Positions 12,501 through 24,900 of a DNA stretch of 64,000 nucleotides are shown in pieces. Positions within the stretch are counted from its first letter, which is position 1. The number at the start of each line of letters is the position of its first letter. Source of the stretch: Blattamonas nauphoetae (lineage: Eukaryota; Preaxostyla; Oxymonadida); contig JARBJD010000032.1 in NCBI GenBank assembly GCA_033064195.1, forward strand, positions 340,069-404,068, written 5' to 3'. A program made the translations under genes and the position numbers. Under the pieces are notes generated by a model, which was given only the letters and a program-made list of their open reading frames with translations, made no database searches and was not told the origin of the DNA.

Positions 12501-15345
12501 TGCGGAGGATGAGCAGGACGAGAAGGGGATACGACGGCAGAAGAGAAGCGTGGTGTTGCTGGCGGACACAGCGAGTGGTGTCGAGGAGGAAGAGAGAGAA
12601 CAGGTCCGATGGCTCAACAAGTTGCTGCTCAAACGCGAGCAGAGAGGCGGCGAATCTTTCGGTGGGGGATTGCTGGTCTTGATCGCTGTCGACTCCGGCT
12701 TCTTGATCGTCCACCGTTTGAGTGAGCTGGGAAAGGAGGGTGAAAGAATGCGAACACAGCGACACCAGACTGTCGAGGATGGAGGGCTGCTGCTCGATCA
12801 GGTTGCACAGAACGCGGAGGAGCTCGTCTCGTCTTTGCAGCCTCTGCATCTCCTCATTCCCCACCCCCTTCTTCGCGTCCTTCCTCTGCTGGAGGATGGA
12901 TGCGGCTGAATCTGTGTGAAGGGCTGTTTGGACTGAGGATTCTGTTCGGTTCCGATTCAGCTCCTCGCTTGTCCAGAACGCGTGTCGATGGAGAAGCTGA
13001 AGAATGAGGACAGGAAAGAAAGTGTGGCTGAATGTGCTGTCTTTGTTGACTTCGCAGATGGAGATGCTCGCCTTCACGTATTCGAGGAAGAGTGAGTGTG
13101 CGACGTGTTTGTTCGTCTCCTTTCGTTGGGTGAGCTCGACTGTGTGTGAGTCCAGAATGAACTCGCTCGTTTGGATTGGATTGGGCGGGGCACAGGACTC
13201 GTAGATCTTCATCAGAGCGAAGTGTGTGGAGGCCCGCTGTTGCAGCATCTTCTCCTCGCACGCTGAACCGAGCTGAGCATGGTCGTCCACTGAGTCGTTC
13301 ATTTCCTGTTCAACGCGGGTGCAGATGAGGCGCTGATCGTCCCACCCCTGCTTCACCATCTCAGCGACAACAATTTCGAGAAGGGCGGAAAGATAATTGT
13401 TGCGCCTTCCGAGTGCCCATTCGGAGGACGAGTCCTTTGGAGAGAGATGGGTGGGCAGCGGGAGCTCCCAAGTGTTGAGGTACGTGGAGAAGGCGTCGTT
13501 GATGGCGAGCCAGGCCGAGTACGAGTTGAGGCCGAAGAGGGAGGAGAGGACGAGAGCGAGGGGAGGCAGCGACAACGACGAGAAGATGGATGAGACAGGA
13601 AAGAAGGAGAAAGTGAGGGGATTGAAAGTGCGTGTGGTTGATGAGAAGAGGAGAGAGAAGAAAGAGGGCGAGTGAGAGTTGATGAGTGCATTGAATGAAT
13701 GTGTGACGAGGATGGGGAACAACACATTGGCGACTGCTGCGTTTGGTGTGGTCTGGTCGACCTCGTGACAGTATCGATGTGAATAGAAGAGGGAGTCGGA
13801 GAGGATGGAGAAGAGGGACGTGCTTAGAGACGAGAAGTATGCACTGAGTGTTGGTGAGAGTCGATGCGAGATGTTCACAGCGAGGATGACAGCGACGGAG
13901 AGAGGAGAGCTGGTGAGCGGGGGGAGAGAGGGGTTGATGGCCATGCTGAGGAGGGAGTTGAAGAAATTCTGCGAAAGGAACGAGTCCTCACTGGCGTCAG
14001 TGTTGAGAGCACGGTCGCTGAGGATTTTGGTGAAAGATGGATGGAAAAGGACGGACGAGAGGAAGGTGTGGATGCTGAGGGTGTTGAGGATTGATGTCTG
14101 GTCTTTCTCAGTCGAGAGGAAGTCAGCAGACTGGTCAGGAAAGAGGGTCAGAGCATACGAGAAGGTGGCTAGTGATGAGGTGAAAGTGGAGAGGAGGTAT
14201 TCGACGACAGACATGAGGAGTGGGACGTCGATCGAGCCTTGTTCCTCAAATGTTTTGTATGTCTCTTTGAAGAAGTGAGAGAGAAGAGGAAGGTATGAAA
14301 CAAGCCAGTCAGCCGAATTTGGAGTCGATGCGACGGAAAACGAGAGACAGCGGGCGAGCGGAAGGTTGAAGAAAACAGAATCGCTGGGAGGAGTGTTGAG
14401 TTGGGAGAAGGGAAGTGAAAAAGCAGAAAGGGAAAGGCAGGTGATGAATTGTTTGATGAGTGTTCGGATTGTGTTGCGAGTGAAGAAGTACGGCGAGTCT
14501 GACAGTGTTGAAGTTGACGGAGTTGCCAGGGATCGATTTGAGAACAAATTGAAGTGAATCCAGAGTAAGTTGTTCTGAAGACGTTCGTTCGTCAGGAGAG
14601 ACACAAAATGGAGCGTAAGGACTCGTAGTTCATCTTCTGAGAAAGCTTGGTTCAGTTTGACCATTGTGGGGACCTTCTTGTCGGTTGTTGTGTCAAGCCA
14701 CTCGAGTTTCTGGAAGAGATGCGAACAAACTTCGTCAATATGCATGTGCAGATCGATTTGGGACGAGTAAACAGAGAGTTTGATCGAAGGGATGAGATCA
14801 TCGCAGTATTCTCTGATAAGCTTGAGAACATCAGTGAGTTCGTCAAAAACACCATTTTGAAATTCGTTTATAGGATTCCGAAATGTTGCAGAGAGAGATT
14901 TGTGGCAGTTTGGGCACTGGTGAGCGACGTTGATTTCGACGGTCTTTTTCATCCATGTTGAAGTTTCCAAAACTTCTGAACGTTTTTGAAACTGAACCAA
15001 AATCTGAGATTCTTTCCACAGCTGTTCGCAATATCGAGAAAACGTGTTTAGTAAGGAATTAAGGACGGGGAGAGATTTTCCTTCTGAGATTTGAGCTTGA
15101 AAAGTCATCATAGCAGATATTTCCGTAGATGGGAAGAGCATCTGTTCTGAAAGATGAAACAAGCTTGGTTCCATGACTAGTGAGGAAGGAATTTTCCCTA
15201 ATTCGTCTCTGATTCGTATGAGTGACGGATCCTCTGCTGGAACTCTAAATAAGGAATATCTCCGTGAAAAATTAGATAAAGAAGCATACTCATTTGGTGC
15301 TTGAGGATAATCAGGATATTGTTCAGAGGTTATGTCTCTTTCCAT
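3578..15345 (-). CDS. Giant protein of unknown function, 3909 residues
   Basis: One exon of 11.5 kb (15345-3841) is followed by a 38-nt intron (3840-3803) and a last exon (3802-3578). Splicing replaces the unspliced tail with one continuing IYKSISSALTAIAKQ and ending HPALFQHS. The ATG at 15345 is the first in frame and lies 92 nt from the divergent neighbour. The protein is rich in Leu, Ser, Phe and Pro, with many amphipathic helix-like stretches, suggesting an alpha-solenoid scaffold; this is inference. A CPNCHKSL motif lies near residue 160. An acidic, Gln/Glu-rich, probably disordered linker spans about 1120-1260. A Lys-rich patch (KEKKKKEIDKKNKKEN) lies near 1600. I see no catalytic motif or transmembrane segment and cannot assign a family. 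The open frame over 11.5 kb leaves little doubt that it is coding. Confidence 0.85.
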
Positions 15346-15437
15346 GAAGTGAGAAACGATCTACCCAGCACATAATTATTTACTGAGCTCAAGAACCTTC
15401 TTCGAGATCTCTCGAAGATTGCGGATCCTGTCCACAT
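15346..15437. promoter_or_regulatory. Short divergent promoter region
   Basis: Only 92 nt separate the start codons of the giant minus-strand gene and the plus-strand Vps39-like gene, so both promoters and 5' UTRs must overlap or be very short. I see no clear TATA box or other named motif. The call rests on gene arrangement alone. Confidence 0.5.
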
Positions 15438-18400
15438 ATGGAACCACATTTACAGCCTCCTCCTCGTGATATTCCCCCAGATTATGTCAGTGCCGCCAAC
15501 ACGAGTTTGAAAACAATCACACTTCCATATTATGAAGGACAAATCGAAGGAAGCCGCTTTATCTCAATGATCGCACCATTATTCTCAATTCTTGGAGAAT
15601 CTATCTCACAAGAAAAACATACACCCTTTGCTCATGAGAGTGTACTGATCCTCCTTTCACTTTTCAGTAAATACTCACATTGTGATCGAACACTCAAAAA
15701 TGTTGACTTCCTCTTCCTCCCTGAGATTCTTTCATCAGATTTTATGATTACGTTGAGTGGTGCTCTTTCCCTCTGTCTCTTCTCAAAGATCGATCCTGTC
15801 CGTGTCATGTGTCTCTTTGCACCACTCTTCATGGGAAACAATCTCATCTGGCCGATTTGTCTCGATGCATTGAAATATGACAAATCATTAGAAACCAGCT
15901 TTATCAACGTCTACCACTCTTCGCTTGTGGAGATTCTGAACTTGACAACTATTGCTCCTCCGGGACTAACAGCTCCATCAGGCCGAGGCTCTTCACCTTT
16001 TCATCCCAATTCAAGTAACATCCTCCCATTTTACGATTTCTTAAAGGCACAACCGACAGCAACTCTTTTTGATATCATCTCTCCTATTATGTCGTATCTA
16101 AAACTGTGCAAATTGACCCTTCTATATAAGGAATCGACACATGCTGCCTTGGAAGTTGAAAATATGGAATATTCATTTTTGCAGAAAGTCAACACGGTCT
16201 CACAACAATCGACAACATATTTGTCTCCGCGGAATCAGGATGATATAGCATCAGCGCCACTTCAACAAAAACCGACTCTTGCTTCCGAAAAATCCATCAC
16301 AAACGATCTATGTGCAATAATTGTTAACTTTTGCCAACACATCCCAAATCAAGCTCCAGCCAAACTATCCACCCTTCCAACCCTCACGACACATCTATCA
16401 ACTATCACATTCAATACCAAACGGACTCCACGTGAGCTCCACAGGTTTATAGATAATTGCATTGTTCATCTCACCTGTATGATTCTGACCCATCTAACAA
16501 TCCCCCCACCGACGACACAGACGTCAGTCCACCAAACACGCCCTGATCTGCTCATTACGTGTGTTCAGCAAACTTTGAAGATGATTAGTATCCCACTATT
16601 TGTTCATCCAACCTCAGTTCTGAATCGAACCCAACAAATCTTTTATTTCGGTGACTCTGAATTTCTCCTTTCGTCTCTCTTCTGTTCTCGACAACCCCTC
16701 CTCGCAGTTCTCCTCGCTCATGCACTCGGTCTCTTCGAAACAGCGACAAGAATGATCATCGCAAATTGTGTGACTTTATCCAGTGACCCAACAGCAATGA
16801 ACGCCCTCCTCACAAAACCTGTCCAGACACTTGTAGAATACATCACTGAGCAAGCTTCATCAACAGGAGCCTCTACCAGCACTTCTGGGGTTGGTGAGTA
16901 TTCTGCGTTTCTTTACCGCTGCATTACATCCTCAGTCGCCACTGCATATCTCCTTACCTTGCAGACAACGACTACAGATGCACTCAGGCTACCGTATGTT
17001 GCTGCAGCGATCCCACCTCAACTTTTGGGAACAAACCAACTTGTCCAATCGAAAGGGGTTTCCCACCCTTTCAGTGATCTCCGATTTTATCTTCTTCACT
17101 TGACAATGATGCATGCGTCCAATCCCTCGCTCATTTCACTCAAAACCCTCCTCTCCCTGCTCTGCATTTCCACCCCACCAATCGCACGCTTCGACCACGC
17201 GAGTGAACGCTCTTTTGTGTTCCAGCCGCATCTCCAAGGTCAGTATGCCACGTTTGGGTTCAATTTTAGCCGTCCAATCCTTCACATTCCTGTTATCCGA
17301 TGGGCTGAACACTCGTCTTTCACACCACCCGACCACCACTTCTTCCGAAGCAATGCCCTCCCCCCATCGCCGATTGTGCAGTTTCTGAAAAAGAAATTGA
17401 ATGCAAAGAGCAAACACAGGAAAGAGAAAAGGAAGTTCTTCCATCCGTCTCTGCAGGACTCGATGGAGTTGGCTGCGAAGGAGCGGACTGGCGGCAGCAT
17501 CCTCCCCCCGCTCGCCCAAATGCGAATGAACAACGAAACTCAACTAACTGACCTCCCCACAGCAGACACAGACACAGATCATTCGTTTGACTCGCTGGAG
17601 TCTGTTGGATGGGTCACTCCGACACACTTCCTCCTCTTCGGCGACCTGGCGAAGGTCCGGTCGGTGTCGGAGTGGGGGCAGGACAGGTACAACCACCTGC
17701 CGCTCAGCCTGAAGCTGTTTGTGAACGAGACGATGAAAGATGCCATCGTCTCGCGACTGATCGATTTGGAGGAGTTTGTGGAGACTGCGTTTGATGCGTT
17801 CACTGAGGATCACTCGCTCGAGCTGGTTCTTCTGTTGGAGTGGCTGATCGAAGAGTGCCAGCCAGTCGTCACAAAACACCCGCCTCAATCAGACCCAGCT
17901 GGGCGAGATCCAGACGAGGGTGTGTGGAAGAAGATCCACCAAACACTGTTTGACCTCCTTGTCACGACCCTGCTCCAGCTGCACGTGGACAGAATGTGGG
18001 ACGAGACCATCCCCTTCCAACGAATGGTCTTGTTCTCTCGCCCTTTCGACGATCTGACGATGAAGCTGTCTCTTCGTGCTGATGTTTTTGTGTTTTTGCG
18101 AGTCCAGCTGCTGTCTCTCATCCGCCAGTCTCAGCTCCTCGACACTGCTGGCTGCCTGGAGTTCATCGACGTTGCACTCGCCTCTCATCTGGCACAGTTT
18201 GGGGACGGCCCAATCCCGCATTCCTTCCGATTCTCGCTCGAAAAGGCTGTTCTGCTTCGAAGTGTCAATCGGCATCAGGAAGCCTTTGACGCACTTGCTT
18301 TGACTGAGCTGGGTTTGGATGGAGTGAAGTGCTACTGTTTGTGTGAAGCCCTTGCGATTGAAGATGTGTGTCGAGGAAGAACAACAGAACCCATCGACGA

Positions 18401-19868
18401 AGCCATTGCTCGCTGCCAGAGCACGATCAGAATTGGATTGGGAGAGTTCATCAAGCGACGGCAAGAGGGGCAGATTGCGCAGCTGTGCATGGAGCTGGTT
18501 CGAGTGATCCCGACCGACCTTCTGATCGACATCTTCCCAACCAACATGAGCATCCGCACTGTTTTCGAATGCCTCAAGCTGGTCTTCTCTTCGTACGAGA
18601 CAGCTCTCCAACAGAACTCCATCGCCCTCTCCTTCCTCCACTACAAGGAACTTGCAGCTGAGTCACTGCACTGCGATGAGCTGTCGAGGTTCACACGGAT
18701 CACAAAAATCAGGCGCTGCACAAAGTGTGGTCAGCTGTTTGTCGGACGGCCGAATGTCAGCATCGACGTGGATGGGAATGTGACACACATCGATTGTGGG
18801 ATCGAGACGACGCAGGAACAGGACGAGACAGAGACGAACGAAGACGAGAACAGACAGCCAGAAGTCATCCGCACAAACAAGAAAGGAATCATTGTCGGAT
18901 ACGCACAATTCGACCAGGAGTTCATGTGCGAGTGGGTCAACCACAATGGCCTCGTTGAAGACCCTGTCCCTGGCGGCAGACTGTCTTCTGTGCGAGTTGC
19001 GTCTGTTGACGCCGACCAGCTCCGCACACGCGCACAAGAATTCTGGAAACGGAAGTACGATTACCATCTCGACGCGTCGGGCAGTGACGACGACAGAGGG
19101 AACAAGCAGTGGGCGAAGCTCTTCCAATCCACAGCCAATCTCTCGCCGATCGCGTCAGACATGAACGAACCTTACCAAATGGCCGACCACCCGCGACAGA
19201 CACAGACCCCGCCGCCAGAGGACAACCCCGACTTGCTGGACATGGACTGGCGATGGTCGATGAAGCAGGGCAGGCAGACGCGGGACGAGGTGTGGGAGAG
19301 GAAGAACGGAGCGTACTTCAGACAGCCTCCGCCGTTTGCGGAGTACACGCCTGTGCCCGAGCGGGTGTTTGTGTCGAAGGTGGAGCGAGAGTGGACGGAC
19401 GACGCGAAAGAGGCCGAGCAGTCGACGTACCGGCGCTTCTTCACACTCAACTGGAACGAGGCAGACGAGGAGATGGACCCAGGGTTGGATGGCAGGACGT
19501 GTGCCAGCTGGCTCGAACGGCCGACGCTGCTCAACTCGTCAGCGTGTTGGGGAATGAACCTGCGCGACGGAAGGGAATACCGCTCGGAGATCATGTCGCT
19601 CGATCGACGGAGTCAGCCTGTGCAGTCGCTGCGCGGGTCGACCCTGACGCACTACACCGTGCAACACACCCCGTCGCTGACTTCCTCGCTCCATTACTCG
19701 ACGAACGCGTCTGTGTCTCACTCGTCGGACAGCGGGGACAACGCGTCGTCTCTCGCAGCCTTTGCTCTCTCGCCGAGTGTCGACCCGAACTACCACCCAC
19801 ACTTCTCAGGAGGAATCGACAGGGACAGCGAGTTCTTTTCGTTCTACACTTTTGGGGGGCGTGGTTGA
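15438..19868 (+). CDS. Vps39/Vam6/Vps3 (TRAP1)-family vesicle-tethering protein, putative
   Basis: A single uninterrupted frame of 1476 residues. The recognisable part lies at about residues 940-1125. There, a helical repeat region (EAFDALALTELGLDGVKCYC) is followed by IFPTNMSIRTVFECLKLV and then CTKCGQLFVGRPNVSI ending in HIDC. In order and spacing this resembles the C-terminal domains of Vps39 and Vps3/TGFBRAP1 (a solenoid, then a CxxC plus terminal Cys zinc site). Such proteins belong to the HOPS or CORVET complexes, which tether endosomes and vacuoles/lysosomes through Rab GTPases. The first 900 residues do not show an obvious CNH domain. A tail of about 350 residues beyond the zinc site is polar and acidic and unlike the family. 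The family call is an inference from one region and could be wrong for the whole protein. Confidence 0.55.
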   Translation: MEPHLQPPPRDIPPDYVSAANTSLKTITLPYYEGQIEGSRFISMIAPLFSILGESISQEKHTPFAHESVLILLSLFSKYSHCDRTLKNVDFLFLPEILSSDFMITLSGALSLCLFSKIDPVRVMCLFAPLFMGNNLIWPICLDALKYDKSLETSFINVYHSSLVEILNLTTIAPPGLTAPSGRGSSPFHPNSSNILPFYDFLKAQPTATLFDIISPIMSYLKLCKLTLLYKESTHAALEVENMEYSFLQKVNTVSQQSTTYLSPRNQDDIASAPLQQKPTLASEKSITNDLCAIIVNFCQHIPNQAPAKLSTLPTLTTHLSTITFNTKRTPRELHRFIDNCIVHLTCMILTHLTIPPPTTQTSVHQTRPDLLITCVQQTLKMISIPLFVHPTSVLNRTQQIFYFGDSEFLLSSLFCSRQPLLAVLLAHALGLFETATRMIIANCVTLSSDPTAMNALLTKPVQTLVEYITEQASSTGASTSTSGVGEYSAFLYRCITSSVATAYLLTLQTTTTDALRLPYVAAAIPPQLLGTNQLVQSKGVSHPFSDLRFYLLHLTMMHASNPSLISLKTLLSLLCISTPPIARFDHASERSFVFQPHLQGQYATFGFNFSRPILHIPVIRWAEHSSFTPPDHHFFRSNALPPSPIVQFLKKKLNAKSKHRKEKRKFFHPSLQDSMELAAKERTGGSILPPLAQMRMNNETQLTDLPTADTDTDHSFDSLESVGWVTPTHFLLFGDLAKVRSVSEWGQDRYNHLPLSLKLFVNETMKDAIVSRLIDLEEFVETAFDAFTEDHSLELVLLLEWLIEECQPVVTKHPPQSDPAGRDPDEGVWKKIHQTLFDLLVTTLLQLHVDRMWDETIPFQRMVLFSRPFDDLTMKLSLRADVFVFLRVQLLSLIRQSQLLDTAGCLEFIDVALASHLAQFGDGPIPHSFRFSLEKAVLLRSVNRHQEAFDALALTELGLDGVKCYCLCEALAIEDVCRGRTTEPIDEAIARCQSTIRIGLGEFIKRRQEGQIAQLCMELVRVIPTDLLIDIFPTNMSIRTVFECLKLVFSSYETALQQNSIALSFLHYKELAAESLHCDELSRFTRITKIRRCTKCGQLFVGRPNVSIDVDGNVTHIDCGIETTQEQDETETNEDENRQPEVIRTNKKGIIVGYAQFDQEFMCEWVNHNGLVEDPVPGGRLSSVRVASVDADQLRTRAQEFWKRKYDYHLDASGSDDDRGNKQWAKLFQSTANLSPIASDMNEPYQMADHPRQTQTPPPEDNPDLLDMDWRWSMKQGRQTRDEVWERKNGAYFRQPPPFAEYTPVPERVFVSKVEREWTDDAKEAEQSTYRRFFTLNWNEADEEMDPGLDGRTCASWLERPTLLNSSACWGMNLRDGREYRSEIMSLDRRSQPVQSLRGSTLTHYTVQHTPSLTSSLHYSTNASVSHSSDSGDNASSLAAFALSPSVDPNYHPHFSGGIDRDSEFFSFYTFGGRG

Positions 19869-20083
19869 CTTGTTCTTGTTTTAGTCTTCATTTTGACGAG
19901 TTGTTCACTTGGATTTGATTCCAATCGATTGAAAAGCTGACTGGAAGGGTTTTATTGAATTGGGTCAGAAATCGGAAACGAATCTGTCCTTTCAAGCAAT
20001 TGTGTTTCATCCAGTTTGTTAACGATCCATCCCAACAAAAAAAGTTTGAGCACCAGTCATCTTTTTTGTTCTGGGGTATTCAG

Positions 20084-21654
20084 ATGTCGAATCCACAGGC
20101 AATCCCTCAGCAAACTGTTCAACAGATTCTTCATCAGAAAGGCTATCAGAATCCACTCTTTTTAGGTTTGGTCCTCATTTCGTCGAGATTTGTCAGGCCA
20201 AGGGCAATTTGGAGCGTATCTTTCTGCTTTCTTGTGATAGATCAATAGAGTGTATCGTGTGGAAAAAGATTACAAGTTTTTTGCAGCAAAGTTGGTCCTG
20301 ACAGAACGTGTCGCTCCTGGAGAATTGCGGGCGGGGACATTTCTCTTGCAGAAAGGACTCACAAGTCAATATCTTGTCAATTTCCTTGAACATGTCCTGA
20401 TTCCTCCTTATACCCTATTCGTGATGGATTTTGCAAATCTTCAGGTGTGGACATCTTCATCATGGACATTTTCATCGTAGGACTTGAGTGAATCACATAA
20501 AATAACTCCACAAATGCCCCCAAGCACTGTTTTTATGATCGCCTATCAAATTCGTTTGTTATTTTTCTTTGTATTCCGTTCAGTTGGAGGATTGAGTGTC
20601 ATGCATCAATCTGGACTCATTCACCGGTATCCTTGACTTCTCTCATTTTTCCAGAGACATTAAACCTGATAATGTCCTTTTCCATTACGATCATGACCTT
20701 GATAAGGTATTTGCGAAAATATCGGACTTTGGAACAGCAACCGATCTCAAATCAAGGAATGAGACGCAATTTAGCCAAATGCAGAAGATTCAATTGGCTA
20801 AGACATTTGCAGGGTCCTCTTTTCTCTTGATTATTCCGTTTAGAACACCCATATATATGGTTTCACTCATTTCTCGCTCGATTCTCTAGGCCCCGGAAGT
20901 TGCGATATATGGAGAAGATTACGGATACACAGTCGACTGCTGGGCGGTTGGGATCATGATCTTCCAGTTTCTATATGGCAAGTATTTGATTCTCACTATA
21001 TCATCATCATCATCATCGTCAGACATCCATTCAACATCTCAAGTTATCTCAGCATGGCAAGGTCACCATCTTACTCCTTCATTGTTCCAGGTCCATTGAG
21101 CAGGGTGTTCAGTTTCCTGAAAACCCTTACCACCCCAACAATCCCGAATGGGTGTACATGGACCCGCTGAATTTCCTCATCAAAGGACTTCTGGAGCCCA
21201 AACCCCAAAATCGTCTCCGTGCACGTGACGCTATCAGCCTTGAATGCTTTCGGAATCTCTGGGATCTTCCAAATCCAAGCTTGACATGGCCTCAATACAC
21301 AGCCCTGATGAAAAATCCATATCGTCTGCCACCCCCTTTCTCACCTCTCGTTCAGTTCAACATCCCACACGACCGACCCTCCCGAATGTTGTCCCACATC
21401 CCATCATTCAGCCGCCCAAACCAGAGCCAACACCCTCCTCATCTCTCCCCACTCATCATCAACAAGGCCCACCACCTGAGCCTGCTCCTCTCGCACTTTC
21501 TCATCAACAAACCACCTCTCTCAAACCCAAACAAGAAGATACACGCCCACGTTACGAGTTGGTTGTTAGCTTGAAGGAGATTCCAATCAAGTGTGGGGAT
21601 CGTCTTATAGAAAGACGACAATGGCTCAGTGAACACTTCCAAAATGAAACCTAG
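20084..21654 (+). CDS. Eukaryotic protein kinase, ten exons
   Basis: Ten exons join in frame to 414 residues: 20084-20170, 20241-20444, 20481-20553, 20584-20626, 20655-20813, 20844-20859, 20890-20981, 21023-21061, 21091-21323 and 21356-21654. The nine introns are 28-70 nt and one exon is only 16 nt. The product is a Ser/Thr-type kinase: Lys46 (FFAAK), HRDIKPDN with catalytic Asp137, DFG at 160-162, GTPIYMAPEV around 190-199, and DCWAVGIMIFQFLYG. The glycine-rich loop is degenerate (LGLINRVYRV). The HRD motif and the activation-loop GT pair are each completed across introns, which supports the splice model. The C-terminal 90 residues are Pro/Gln-rich and end ERRQWLSEHFQNET. Substrate and pathway cannot be told from sequence. 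Confidence 0.88.
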
Positions 21655-21660
21655 TCCCTC

Positions 21661-21737
21661 AAATCAAAATGGTGAAGCATCCTGATTTCTTTTGTTCTTC
21701 GTGTATTACCTTGCACTTTTCACAGCACATCTTCAAC
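21661..21737 (+). repeat. 77-bp direct repeat, copy A
   Basis: It matches 30064-30140 over 77 bp with four mismatches in the same orientation. It begins 6 nt after the kinase stop codon and probably lies in its 3' UTR. Its partner precedes the start of the SMYD-type gene. Together the two copies bracket the giant P-loop NTPase gene. Confidence 0.9.
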
Positions 21738-21953
21738 AACCACAATAATTTTCAGTCGTTCCGGTTCAGAGAGAGTTTCATAAAATGAGTTAGATCCTAC
21801 CCACATGAAGATTCAGTCGACTTTGAGACAGACCTTCCAAGTCTATTATGCATCAATTTCCCTAGGAATCTGTTGTGTTGAGGTGGCGCGAACGAGATTT
21901 TCAATGACATGACATGTGACCTCCTCCTGTAGAGCGTTTAAAGGGCCTTGATC

Positions 21954-24900
21954 ATGAGTCAAAATCAATCATCATCTTCCAGTCCCGTTGATCCAATAGA
22001 CGAAAATGATATCCCTTCCAGTACAGAGTCCGACGAACTCTCGGAGATTGAACGTGAAATCCCCCCCGAAGAAGCAAGACGAGCCATGAAGGAACTAAAA
22101 CAGACCAAAAAACAACTCAAACAGAGGGATAAGACAATCAAACAGCAGGATGTAGAACTAAAACAGACCAAAACACAACTCAAACAGAGGGATGAGACAA
22201 TCAAACAGCAGGATGTAGAACTAAAACAGACCAAAACTCAACTCCAACAGAGGGATGAGAAACTCAAGCAAAAACAGCGACGAGAAGCTAATAAAACCAT
22301 TGTGGATTCTCAATCTTACACAATCACTCAGATCAAGTCGATCTTGCAGCAGCTCTTCTCAAAATTACGAGATCATATCAAGGATCCAATTGACGCTTTT
22401 CGATTCCTTCCGGATGGCTATGTCTTTTTTTCGAAGAATTGGCTGAAGAACCATTTAGCAATCGTGTCGACTCCCCTCCTCTACCGCCCCATCTACAACG
22501 TCATCCTCCACCGCCTGTTGAACTACATCCTCAAACACTTCGGCGACCACAAAAACCCAAGCAAAGGTCATCCAGGAGCAGTTTTCTTTATTAGTGGTGA
22601 CCAAGGGATCGGAAAAACATCGTTGATGCTGCTTCTGATGAGTGCCTTGTCAGAACTTTTAATCGTCTTTCTCTATCGGAAAGGCTCCGATCAAGACTCT
22701 CACACAGTTTACCACACAGTCGACGGCAGAGAAGTGGAGTTTATCCAAAAAGTTGAAATGGAACCAAACACTCCTTGTTTCATCCATATCCTTGATGACT
22801 GCCTCCCTACCGACCATATTGAACCGAACCATCTCTATATCATCTTCACCTCTCCCGATAAGGACCGACTGGCGATTGGAGCTAACTCGCGACTGATCCG
22901 TTGCTTCTTCCGCCTCCCGACGTTCTCGCTCGCTGAGAATGCCGTCGCGATGGTGGGCTGCACGCCCACTGTGCCCTTATCTCTGCTCTCGCCAGAGGAC
23001 ATGGAACTTCACGCAGAAGAGCAGAACACGCTCATTTCAATCGAGCGAGAAAAAGAGGAGAACGCCAGACGAATACCTTCCGAAACTAAAACCGTGACGA
23101 TCACACCGAAGCAACAATTCGCCAAAGACTTTCTGAAGGAAATCATAAACAAAAAAGGTCAAATACCTTCGACCTTAGCAATATATGTGAACATCATCGT
23201 CGCACACCTTTTCAAAGCTCCCATACTTGATCAAAACGAAAGTAAAGTCTTTCAAGACTTCTTGGTCGATGTGAATGTTAAAAACGATTGGAGCACCATC
23301 AAGAAACGACTGACAGACGACGCCGGACAACAATTTGAAAACCTCCGAGACAATACAGACTCAATTGTGGATCACATCACTAAGTGTGTTGAAACTGATG
23401 AGTCAATCCTCGAGTTCTTCTTGCCGTTGTTTCGTACTGTCCTGGACACTCGGAAACTGCCGAGTGAAGAACGCTTCAACAATTTCATTGTCAGCTGGAT
23501 CAACTGCCTCGATGTTCATCCACGGCTACATGACAAAGAAGCTCCAATTGTGAAAAAAGTGCTCATCCAGCTCATGCTCTCTGATTGGAGCAAACCAGTG
23601 AAATTGTCCAAGCAGGCTAAAGAACTGAATAAGAAAGAAAAACCAAATATGAAAAAAGAGGAACTGGATATGGAAAAGGACAAAAAGAAAACGGACGCAC
23701 TCTTCGATTTCATTCTCAAATGCCTTCAGCAACGACCAGATGCCCAACCTCAAGTCGACAGAGTTGCGACCAGAATCCAGGAAACGCTCCCGTCTCACCA
23801 GTCCCCGACAGAAGACATTCTCATTTCGCAGCTGAAAGAACTTCAAATCCCTTCCACCGCACAAGACGCCGATGATGACTCTTTTGTGACACAGCTGAAG
23901 AATCTGAAAAAACACTTTGAAGAACCAGACTTAGCTGATGGCAATGCTCGCAAAAAATTGCTCCAGAAGGTGGAAGAAATGAGACCATTGCGCCCAAAAG
24001 AAACAATCGAAGCATCACCCGCACCGAAAACAACGGGAGCATCGCCCGCACCGAAAACAACGGGAGCATCGCCCAAAGATGAGGAAAAAGAATTGAGAAA
24101 CTCTCTGTTGGACACTTTAATTGACATCCTGATCACTCCTCCTTCATACGATTCCAGCCAACACGTCCGTCAGTCCCTCTTCGTCCTCCAACAGGAGAAT
24201 TTAACCTCCACTGACAACACTGTCAGAGACTGGCTCCCATCGCTTCTCCCAGCATCGAATGAGGGACTCTCGGAAACAGCACAATTACAGATCATTGTGA
24301 CAGAACTTGTGAAACATCTCCATGTCACCGAAGAGAAGCAATCATCGCAGCCCTCAACTCAATCCAGTACGCCGTTCGTTCAAAGAAAGATGGCATGGAT
24401 CGCGTGTGATCTTCTGACAACGATTGTGGATTCAGAGCACAAAACAGTGTCTGCCCTCCTTCAGACAGTGAAGAAAAAGATCTGTGATCTTCGAGATCAG
24501 CTGTCGTTTGTGGTGATGATGGATGGTCACTTCGTGATCGCTCGAAACATGAATATTCTCGTGACCCCTCACTCGATTCTGAAGGGTCTGTCTGAACGAG
24601 CAGAAGAAACTCCTGCTCTGTCTTTGGATGAGGAACGACGAAAAGTGTTTTCCAGAAATCTGCGAGACGTTGGATTGAGTGAATGGATCCAAACAGCAAC
24701 TGAAACAATCCTTGAACTGAATGACACACCAGAAACGAAGAAAACGCCCTTTGAGAAAGTGAGCGACTCAGTTGAAAGCAATCTGGACGCAATTATCAAC
24801 AAATTCAACAATACACACAAACAATCACCGAATTCAGTTGTCACCTCAAAATGGCTTGCCATTGTTCGTTCGTTGATGAATACCATTCTGTTCCTGATCG

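Noticed and set aside
4262-15031. Many frames of 60-190 codons on the plus strand and in other minus frames across the giant gene
   Set aside because: They are shadows of the 11.5-kb coding exon, with skewed Arg/Glu or Ser composition and no domain.
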